A DNA stretch of 64,000 bases, from NCBI RefSeq assembly GCF_954871325.1, contig NC_088776.1, forward strand, positions 58,428,954-58,492,953, written 5' to 3'. This DNA is from Gordionus sp. m RMFG-2023. Its lineage: Eukaryota > Nematomorpha > Gordioida > Chordodea > Parachordodidae. Position numbers and translations under genes: made by a program. Shown one piece after another: positions 40,214-51,400 of this stretch. The notes beneath the pieces were generated by a model. The model ran no database searches. It saw only the letters and a list, made by a program, of their open reading frames with translations, and was not told where the DNA came from. Within the stretch, counting starts at the first letter, position 1; the number at the start of each line of letters is the position of its first letter.

Positions 40214-40342
40214 ATGGCCTCGTCTGCTAATAATTTAGATTTTACGCGCGAAAGTGAGAACGAAGAGGGGAACATGAATGATGATCTAATCGTGATTGAT
40301 AATTCCGACGATGAGTTTTTCGTTATACAAGAAATCGTTTGA
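40214..40342 (+). CDS. Small acidic ORF, unrecognised
   Basis: A 42-codon stretch from ATG (MASSANNLDFTRESENEEGN...) at the end of an open frame that runs back to 40,019 without an ATG. The C-terminal half holds DLIVIDNSDDE, a hydrophobic core followed by acidic residues as in SUMO-interacting motifs, and then EFFVIQEIV. The base composition is less A+T rich than its neighbours, hinting at a real coding exon whose upstream exons are not found. It lies tail-to-tail with RABGGTA. It may also be chance. No homolog is recognised. Confidence 0.25.
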   Translation: MASSANNLDFTRESENEEGNMNDDLIVIDNSDDEFFVIQEIV

Positions 40343-40749
40343 AAGATTAATTTTTTTTAGGCTATTTTCTCGACACTAATCTGTTTAATTTAAAACAATA
40401 TCTTTTTATTGGAGTAACCGTATATTGCCTATTTTAATCCTTGTATATAGATCATAGAAATGAAATGATCCTAGGGTTAGGAAGATGCTTGCCAAGAAAT
40501 TTGACATGCCATCTCATTATAACTCATTAACCTATGTTACCAGATTTTTCGTCTTCCTTCTTCTTGCGTTAACATTTATTCTTTGTAAATAATTCATAAT
40601 ACCTCAACAATTTTTTCTTGATAACAAATTAATTAAATTATATATATATACCAAATTGTTATAATGGTATTATATTTTATTTATAATTTACATTTGGAAA
40701 TCTTTTTTTTTGAAAAACATGTTCAGTCACCACTACAATCATGAAAGAT

Positions 40750-40928
40750 ATAAAAAAAAGGTTCGATTAGATTATAACCAAAATAACATTACGTAAGCCT
40801 AAAGATTTTGCTCATAGCTGGCAGAAATGTTTGGACATCTATTTGCCGAATCTCAACTGTTACATAACTAAAATCTTAATCGGGCCATTTAAAAAATAGA
40901 CCCAAATCGAGCTTTTTAACAAACACTA
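40750..40928 (+). mobile_element. Hairpin MITE, family A
   Basis: Decayed copy. GTAAGCCTAAAGATTTTGCTCATAG, then GGACATCTATTTGCCGAATCTC, then GAGCTTTTTAACAAACACTA at the right end. The left end is eroded, so its start is approximate. Confidence 0.6.
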
Positions 40929-42244
40929 ATTTAAAAATGTGATATTTTTTATATTTTAATCATTTAAATTTGAGAAATGATGTGTATTAATAACTAGTTT
41001 GAAAAGATTAAAATATTTTTTTTTAGAAAATTATCGATGAAATATTTGTGAGTAATATGGATATTATCGATCAAATTTTGTAAAAAAAAATTAAATAAAG
41101 TTTGAATAGCATTTAATAATTTTCGATTTCTCATATTTTCCTCTGGGGTATTATGGCGAAAAGAGCAATATTTCTAATCTTTACAAAAGCCAATGACTAA
41201 AACTGCCTAAGATGTTCAGACAGATATCCAAAAAGAGACATAATTTGCTGAATTGCTGAGACTTTTTATTCTACAAAAAGTAGAAACTGTATAAAGGGTG
41301 CCTGACAAGATAAGCCTTTGACATCAAGCTCTTACTACATTTTGCCCTCGTAGAAATATTAAAATGGCCAGAATGAAATGCCATCTGCACCAGATAAAAA
41401 AACTTTTAAAAACAAACCTTGGTTGTACAAAATCGATTTTTTTTTCGCCGAACCCAGTGAGGGCAGGACTTTATTTTAAATAGAATTTAGGAAGTTTATC
41501 TTCCAACTAATAATATTATCTTTAATATAGTACTTGCACGATTAAATTTAAATATTCAGCAAATACACTCGTATAAATTTCTCCTTATTTGTACGATTGA
41601 TTTTCTTAACTCTAAAATTAACCGATTTCCAATTCTGATATAAAAAAGAGGCATTCTTAAATCATTTTTTATAGGTAATATTCAATCAGGCAAGTGAGAT
41701 AAGAAAATATAAAATTGGTATACGAGCTATGGGCTTGGCCCATAATTTTATTGATGATGTTACACTGCTCAGTCTCGGCCCTTAGAACTCAACTCAAAAT
41801 GCTATTAATTTTGAGTGTGAAATCATTGTCACTCTTTTCCTTCCTTAATTATATATATACCCTCCATTTTTAATATGTTACAGTTTTTATTCCAAATTTT
41901 TATAATTATTTTTTTAAAGATAAAGAGAATTCTAATCAAATTGTCATGTTAAGTTCCAATGGTAGGGTAAAAATATTTAGGGATGTAGTGATATTGTGAA
42001 ATCGAATAAGGGCCAGATCATTTTTATCCTAGAATCTTCACTCGTTATATTATTTTTTTTTCGGCCTCATACAACTCAAGATTTATAAAATGTTTAAAAA
42101 AAATATATCAAAATAAAATAAATGCTAGTCATTCAGCCAAAGAATAATGGTAATTTAATTTTTCTAACTTCGAGAAATGGCGATAAAAATAATAAAGATT
42201 GAATAAATATAATATAAAGAATTTTATTTTGTAGGAAATAAATT
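40929..42244. other. Intergenic, downstream of RABGGTA
   Basis: A+T-rich with no ORF of note. A minus-strand AATAAA at 42,223-42,228 lies 17 nt past the RABGGTA stop and is a candidate polyadenylation signal. Slightly higher G+C at 41,140-41,440 is unexplained. Confidence 0.45.
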
Positions 42245-42408
42245 TTAATCGCTATAATCATTCAAGGTTCCCAGTGTGTTGGGATATAAGCAATAAAGTT
42301 CTTCGGGAAAGTGGGCTGAATGACAAATAGGATTTCCTTTTAAAACGAGAATTTTGAGGTACGAGCACGTCGAAATATCCTCCAGTCCTTCTTCCAGCTG
42401 TTTGATAT
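42245..42408 (-). CDS. RABGGTA: RABGGTA exon 13 (residues 727-780 and stop)
   Basis: 164 nt ending in TAA. It encodes [20 protein letters not shown] and [16 protein letters not shown], matching the family C-terminus (ASCPRLVLLNLQGNPLC). Acceptor GCCTAG. Confidence 0.92.
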
Positions 42409-45400
42409 CTAGGCAGTTTGTAAAAAAAAAATTTTTTTTTAAAAAATCAAAAAATGTTTGTGAATACATTCGAATTAATTTCCTTTTACTCGGCCCTTAA
42501 TTATTTAATCACCGAATCAGAGATGCCCCAATACCCACGCAATAGAAATGTGATATCAATCTTTTTTATAGATTTATCTACCAATTTTTCAAGCCGATGA
42601 GGATATACTACTGTTAAATGGTTCATTAACGGAATATTGTATATGCCTTTAGATGTCGATAATATATATCTAGACCTTTGTTCCATCTATGACAAAATCT
42701 TCAGGCTTGAGTAATGTATTTCTGGATAAAATATTGAGTTTGCTGTTTTTAAAAATCGGCTCAAAAACGAGCCATTTAATAAAACTAATAAGAAAAAAAA
42801 GGTATTTTTCCCTCGATTTATTTTCCATGTAAATTATATTATATTAGATCAAAATAAATAACTTCGTATTATATTTAGTCTTACATTTTTTAAAATAACA
42901 AAATAAAATTAATAAAATATAACGATGAATTTTATCTTTGCACCTTATTTTATCCCTCTGATATTATTATGATTTCTTCCAAAATCGGAGGCATCCAAAA
43001 CCCCGTTTTTTTAAGGTAAAAAGTAAAACGTATGTTTTAAATAAAACTCCCTATAGAAAATATATTCTTACCATATTTTGTTTAATTTTTCATTATACTC
43101 ATTTTATAATTTTTCCATTTAACTAAATTGAGTTATTACAAAAATAGCCAACTTTCATTTTAAGAATTCTTTTTTTTTGAAAATTTAAAAATAATATTTA
43201 AAATTAATTTCATTTGTATTTTTTTCCCATGATTTTTTAACATGTGCCTACCTTTTATTTAATAGAGTAGCATCAGTCCTTTACAAATTCGAAATGATAC
43301 TCAAAGTAATGTTAAACGGCTCTATATGAATGGATATTTTTTAAAAAAGGGCAACGTCAAATTTTATCTAGAAAATATAACGCAAGCCTAAAGATTGGTA
43401 CAAAGGGGTCTAAGACATCTATTAGGGAAATTTCGTGGCCTATGCACTAGAAAAATATTGAGTTAGCCGTTTTTAAAAATCAGTCTAGAACGACCCGTTT
43501 AATAACATTAAAAAAAAATCTTTCATTATTATTCTACCTATGCCAACTTTGACAACTAAAACATCAATATCAATTTTTTTTATAAAAAATTCGATTTATA
43601 ACAGAATATATTTTTTAAATAAACGATTCAACTATGTATGTATATATATCTACCATTATTTTTGATGGATAGATGATTTAACAATAAGCAATCCTTTAAG
43701 CCAGCGCAACTCGTGATTATATTGTCATCCACTATCAACACCTTCAAACAACTATTATTTTATATAATTGTAATTGTAAAAAAAAAATTAAATATAATTT
43801 AGGAGAAATAACTTTACCAGTTATAACAAATATTTCGAACAAATCTCAAAATTAATAAATAATAAATTCCTAGAGCTCGCAATGAGCGGGCGGGTTAAAA
43901 AAATTTAACGCAAGATGGACGAGCGGGTGGGTCAAAAACAATGCGGGAAAATGTGAATTATTTTTTTGGCGGGGTAATAGAACGGATTATTTATAATATA
44001 TAAATAAAAAACGCCAAATAAACCAGAAAAATAATTATGGCAGGGTGGACGAGCTAATTAAACGATTGCGGGTATATAAAACCATGGGCGGGCGAGTTTG
44101 GATTATATCACCAATTCCTGCAGATGAGGAACTTATAAATGCAGGCAACGATATCCCAATAAATATCTCCTTTGATTCGAGTTTCTTCGAATTCTTAATT
44201 TGCTAACAAGATGTCATATTTTTAATTCTTCTAGGTGACTTAATTCCGATAAAATTCAACATTTTTTTCTAAACTTTAGTTAGTTGCCATTAATGCCCCT
44301 AACGTCAAAGCAGGATTTCTAATAAAAAAAAATTAAATTTTCGGGGTTCTAGGTACAACACTTAAAATTTTTTTTTTTAAATTTGTCTCGTGTATAGAAA
44401 GAGTGATAAATAAGGTGTTTCTTATAGATAATAATTGTCTGTCATCGAAATTTATAGACATAAAACATCATTTTCTTTCTAATTGATTTTGAAATTATTC
44501 TAAAAAAAAATGAGTTAAAATCAATGAATACATTATACGATTCATTCAATAAAATGCATTTGTGTATTTACATAGGTATAATTAGCTGTAAGACCATTTT
44601 ATGGTTTGCACCGTTGAAAAAATGTCAATGAAAATTTCATAATATAATATAAAACGATAAATTCCATTTAGTCAACATGCCGCAACAAAGCTGATTCCTA
44701 TGGATACACCCTTTTAATAAATGAATCGTTAATCTAGTAGTATATATATATCACTGGTTAAAATGCACCAAAATCATTTGATTTTGCAAAATTATATTGA
44801 AAATTAATGCATATCAATATAGGTGCCATGAGGATAATTTCAAAATTTAATTATCAATCAGGAAAGCTCTAAAAAAATGTGATAATATTAGTTACAATCT
44901 TTCTCCTTCCTTTTTATTTTATTATTAGGTATTTCAAAAAATTTACCGAAAAAAACTTTTTTTTTAAAAATAGTATGGCCATCTAATATAGAAAATAATG
45001 GAGTGTTAAAATTATATTCCTTATTTTACTATTTATATATATATAAATTCTTTATAATATACCTCATCATTTACCAAAAAAATGATATGTTGATAGATAG
45101 AGTATGACGTATTTATGGCTTAGATTGACAAGCTTCAAGATTATAACAAATAACTATGAATTTTTATAGACATATAATAAATGTGCTCTATTAATCATTC
45201 TAGAGGCTCGAATTTTAAAACGACAGAAATAAAAATGTAATGTATTTGCTTAAACCATAAACCCTTGCACCAAACAAGAGAGGATATTTGATTGAAAGAG
45301 ACGTCTATATAAGATAGAGCCAAAAATTGGTACGTTAAAATTCGCGGGTTTTCTGGTACAGCCATGTGAGTCAGGTTGAATCTGTTCAAACAGAGTTTAT

Positions 45401-48400
45401 TAGTATCGTCTTGGTGGTGATGATCCCTGGATGAGAGGGTTAATTTGTTTTGCCAAAACTGTTCCCTGATGAGGTATTTACTTTCTCGAAGATGTCAATA
45501 AAAAATCATTAATTAAATTTATTTGAATATAAATTATTAATAATTCCAATTATTTATCAAATCAAATCCTCACTCATAGACTGATAAAACCCTTTCCTGT
45601 CCGGATCTATGTGATCGGCTAATTTGTCGAGGTAAATTAAAATGTCCTCCAAAATTTCGTTTCTGGCATTCAAACTAAAACCCATTTCATTTTCATTCTC
45701 GGCCACGTTTTGATCAGCGCTAGGGATACGGAATTTCAGTTCGTTCAGCCGATCAGCTAAGAATACCCAAGTGAGCATAGACCCTAAATTTTGAAATCGT
45801 AAATAAGTATAAAAATACTTTGATAGACATATACACAAAATATTGGGAAAGGGGATGTAAAAAAATGATAACCCTCGATTTATGTTTTTTTTGGGATGAG
45901 GGGGGAGGGTGGGGGTGAGGTTAAATAATGTGTCAGGGTGAACTAATTTTTATCTTTTTTTAGTCAATATTACATTCTATTCAGACAGCTATTTAGAATC
46001 CTACAAATGTGAGGTTAAAAGTAAAACAAGACTTAAAATGCAGTGATATTTAAGATAGATCTATATTTGCTTATTAAATAAATCATGCACAAGAACCCAA
46101 TGATAAAGAGGCGTGCCAAAGGCCAGGTTACGTTTGCTTCCGTCGCTACCATTTCTCTTAAGCACTAGTTTCAAAAATGAACGGTAATCAGAAAATAGTG
46201 TTGTCAAACCACCTACCTTTGATCAACTATAAAACAGAGTAGCCATGTTTTTATTCAGAAATATTCTAATCAATCTTCAAGTTGAGACTCATCTTAGAGG
46301 CTTAATTCATTTTAGGCTAAAAGCTTGACTTAGCTACAATAGAGATGGTCAAAGATAGGTAATTTAACAACACTAATCAGAAATTACCCCACTTTTGTAA
46401 CATTTACCTATTTTTATCTACTGTGGGGCAGGGTGGGTAGGGGATATCTAAGATTTAGTGTTGTTATCCATACTCGAGTTCATAAGATTGAATTTTAATG
46501 GGAAATTTTATAATTATTCGGTCCAAATACAAAAAACAAATGTCACAACATATATTGTTGCCAAAAAATGATCTAAAGTAATTCGTAATTAGACATGTTG
46601 AGCCATAATAATTATGATGATATGTAAATTTATATTATATTAAACATTTATTATTGGGTTCCAATTGAATCAATTCCTTGCACGTGTTCATTTGTTCAAA
46701 AAGTAGATCTTGGTATTTGAGTAATCTTTGAGTTGATTTGATTATTTAAGTTTTAAGAGTATCTTTAAATTTAAAATAGACATATCATTAGTAATTCTCA
46801 GGAAATTATTCATATTATTGCCAGCATTTGCAATATCATTTAAAAAAAACTTCAAATAAAAGTGTAAATTTAAAGAACTCATGTTGGGTATAAAAAATTA
46901 ATTTTAGCCTTAGAAACATATTTTTTTTGCAAAGTTTGGTAAATCCCCAATAATAATTGGTCCAAAAATTTGAAATTCCCGGGAGATTTAAATTTGCAAT
47001 TTTATATTACACCCTTTTTTTAAATAAGAAACTCTCTCTCTGCTCTTTTCCTTTCCAAATTCTAAAACTTCGTGAAATTCTAAAAATAAAAGATAATGGT
47101 AGAAAAAACTTTTCTTCCAATCCAATCATTGGGATACTCCATTTATAGAGATACAGCACGTGATCTTTATCGGAGGGCATGATCAAATCAATACAACGTT
47201 GATCGAAGGCGTAAAAATTATCAACAACGTCGTGGGTGGATGGTACCAAATAACGAAACGAAAATTTGTAATCTTCGTCTACCAATGAGGTCCAATCATT
47301 GTTTAAATTACGAATTAGCTATTTTTTTTTTAATTTAGGTGAGGGTTAGGTAATCCTAATTAGAAAAAATAACCACCATAATCATCTTTATGGCTGTGTC
47401 CTTATCCTCGGATAGCGCCATTAGGATGCGTTCCGTTATTCAAAACGACCCTACATGTACTTAACTTCATTTGAAAGACTAGTGACTTTCATTCATATTT
47501 TTCTTTATAACTCCGCTGCTCATTTTTAAATGGAGGGGGGAAATACTCGAAAATTATATTAAAGAAATGATATAGACAGCGACCATCTCTGTAGAAAGGG
47601 CCTTTTTACGTTTAATTTTAAAATAATTATCTGCCAATGAAAAGAAAGGTGTTCAGATCTTAGCTCCTCTAAAAAAAATCATCAAGCACATAGCCTCAGA
47701 CTTCTAAAAATAGGCTTACTTAAAAACAATGAAAAGAATTCTACTGCATATCTAGAAGAAGAATAATAATTATGTATGGAAACTATTAGGAAGAGGAAGG
47801 ATGTAGACGCGCCCATAAAGGTTAGGCTCTTCCCTGGGCATAGCGTCTTTGGACGCTTTTTTTCTTCCCTAATTTTTATGTGTGTTTATTTTTTTTAAAA
47901 AAAAGGAATATATAACTAAAGAATATCCCAATATCCCGGCGAAAGATGATGGTGAGAACATGGAAAATATATCTCTAAATTTCTTTTAGAAAAGTATATA
48001 TAAACGATTTTTACCCATAAATCGGTAGGGAAAATGTTCAAACTAGATCCTTTCCCGCAAATTTTATCCCATTTTCGATAAACTGGCGAGCACTCCAACA
48101 ATTCGGAATCGTAGACCTTACCCTCGTTCAAAATAAAATTGAAGTAAAACGTCTTGTCCGCGCGGTAAGAACCGTCGCGTCGTAAATCGTCAGAAATTTC
48201 GTGTTCAAGTTGATCATCAAAATTGTTTAAATATTTCATTCGCTATTTTTATTTTTATTTTATAAAAAAAATATTTAGAATTTTTAAAAAAAAATATGAT
48301 TGACTTTCTATAACTTAGGGGTCTTGAAATTCCGCGACAAATCAACTAAAAAAATATCTTTGGATTACCTCAATTTAAAATGAATAAAACCTTGACACGA

Positions 48401-51400
48401 TGGTTAATTTTATGATCTAAAATTTTATTAAGATTTAAATTTTCAGAGCGCTAGTTTCAAGCCGATCCATAAGATATACGCGTTTAAAGTCGAAAATAGA
48501 AATTTTTATTAAAATCTCATCTCATCTTTATCAAAATATATTTACGCGAGTGGGTCAAAAATTATAAAATCATTTTTTTGTCGCCCTGTAAGATTTAAAA
48601 TTCAATGTAAAATAAATTAAGAAAATATTCCTAGTGTTTTCACAATTTTCTGTTAAAACCTTTGTGTGAAATAGCTAGGTAGCGAATTATGTTATTTCTT
48701 TTTTAAAAAAAATCCGTAAGTTTGTAATTATAATTTAAAAAAATATTTTTAAAAATCTATCACGTGAAAAACTGCTACGTGCTAATGAGATGTGATATGT
48801 AAGCAAGCAGCCCATAGGAATCGATTATTAATATTATAATTTGGATACTAATTTTATAAAAATAAAGTTTTCTTAATTGGATTCCGTAAAAAATTAAATT
48901 AAATCCTGTCGCTTGTTACAGGATATAAACTTTTCTACGAAGCACAGCAGAAATATGTCACTCAGCCATTATATCAAAATCCAACGATCGTACATTTATA
49001 ACTTTTTTCTGTTTTATTTTGTGGTGTATTGTGCAACCGATTTTGGTAATATATTTCTATTTGAGAACTGTTGAATCCCAAAATTTTTCACTGATCACTT
49101 CTGATAACCAATTTGATATTTAGATTGATTTTAATTTACCATTTTTTTTTGAAATCAATCCATAAATAATAAATGTTTTATCGTGCAAAAAAAACAAACT
49201 GTTTATGGGGTTAAACAAAAAACGACACGACGAATCGCAGATAAAGATGTCCTGGACAAAGAAATACTAAACAGAAATACTTCAATCTTTAGAAATAAAA
49301 TGCATAAATAAATATATTCTGGGGTATTTTTGTTCGATGTCTCAAAAGTGAAATCCTTTAATATAAAATATGGGAAAACGTCTATGGCTGTTTGATATTA
49401 TTATTTTTTTTAAATAATAAAAATTAAAAATTTTTGTTGATTTTTTTAACCGGAAATAAGAATAAACTGGGAATGTTTTTTAAAATAGATTTCATATGTA
49501 AAACTAACAAGAGTTACAAAATGATATATAATTTTATGAAATCACAATCTGCAAGCACGATTTTCGACTTAAGGTATATATATTTTTTGCAACTAGTTAA
49601 GAAGCTTTAAAATGTGAATTTCATCTTTAGGGACTTATTAAACACTTGTTATTTTGTTCGTTAAAAATAATATTACGGCCCAGGCCAGGTAAAAACTTAT
49701 GTAGAAAATTTCCAAGAGCTACTGAAAGCTTGGTTAATCTATAATGGAAATTGGCTAAGGTTAGACGATTTAGCAACATTACTGCTGGCACTTAATTTAT
49801 AAATAATTTCATATTATGCATAATAGGGAAACACATGATCCCATTCATATCTTTGTCAATATTCAGCGATATCCATCTGCTATTTATGTGCAATCCTCAA
49901 ATATGGAGCACGATATAACTTCATTTCTAAGAATTCCTTCTGCCCACCCTTCTTCCGCTCAATTCCTGCTATCTGCTCCTTTTCCTATTTTTCAATTTGA
50001 CATCTTAATCTAAATAATAACATTTCGATTGGTATTTATTTATTCAAATTTATTTAATTTACCTTAACAAAATGGCTGAGCGTAATGCATATCAATGAAG
50101 GGTCGGCCCTATTAACGTATATCACTTTGATATGAGGAAATCTAAAATCATCCATACTCCCGTTTTGGGCATCTCCTTGCCCCAAATTGTATGTTTGATT
50201 TTCCGATACAATCACATTAATAGGCATAGCTTCCATTTTCTTTTCGCTCATATTCTCGTTGATAATACTGCTGATCATTGAATCGGAGTTCTCTTCGGCA
50301 GGAGAGAATTTTTCGTTTACGATTGGCATTGATAGACGGGTCTCATTCGCCATAGTAGACTTTATTTCACCGCGATTTCGGCTCGAATCAATGAAATTTG
50401 TAGCAACTGAAAATCGATTCATGGGATTAGGGTTTGGGAAGAATGACGAAAAGAAATGATTATCTAAAACGTTTTTGTATATTTGGTTTTTTTTAAAAAA
50501 ATATAGAAGATAATCTTAAAAAAATTTGAAAATTTTTAGATCATCGTGGTTTAAATTAGTGGAAAAAGATTTATTTTCTAAAATTTTTGGACTTCATTTT
50601 GAAATAATAGGTGGATAATATAATATTTGCTTTAAATGACATAATAATTAGATTATAGATGTTATACTAATAAAAAGTATATTATAAATTAAAACCATCG
50701 GTTTCTTTACAGATTACAAAATTAGATATGATATCGGATTGGTAATTGGCCGTCAATTTAATATCGGATCAGCCTCCAAAAAGTGGTATCGGTACACCCC
50801 TATAAAATTTATTTCTTATTTCACATTAAATTAGATGTCAGTTTTTGTAATTTGTTAAATATAATGTCATAAATATGACTTTGGATTTAAAAATTTTATT
50901 ATCAATCAAAATGAACAATAAAAATATGATACACCATCTAGCACATTTGTTTTGATAAATGGGTGTATTTAGAATTATTAGATATCAGGTGGATTCTAAC
51001 GTTTTATTAAGTTGACTATACTAAACCCACCCTCTTCTGATAAAAAAAATAAATAAACTATACTAATTACCTTTATCCTTATCCATATCACAATCCTTAT
51101 TATCAAGTTCTGGTTTATTGAGGTGGAAAATGAGCCAATGCAGATAGAACCATGCGCTCTGGTCATAGGGGTCAGTGTATATCGCGTTAATCAGAATAAG
51201 TGAATCTTTGGAGGTTATATCCTGAATCAAAGCGTCTAAGTATATTAAAATAGCATTCTATAAATAGGGTGAAAATTGAGGAAAGTAGTAGAGCCTGGAT
51301 ATGGGGTAAAAAAATTATGGGTCTGAGTCTTGTCCGATTAACCAAGATTCACCTAGAGCAATTGGTAAAGGAAATATGCATTAACTTGATTAAATAATGA

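Noticed and set aside
42501-42686. 61-codon minus-strand ORF between RABGGTA exons 12 and 13
   Set aside because: Considered as an LRR exon, but it lacks the LRR spacing, and exon 12 joins exon 13 in frame without it.
50259-50459. 66-codon plus-strand ORF
   Set aside because: Exactly antisense to RABGGTA exon 7.
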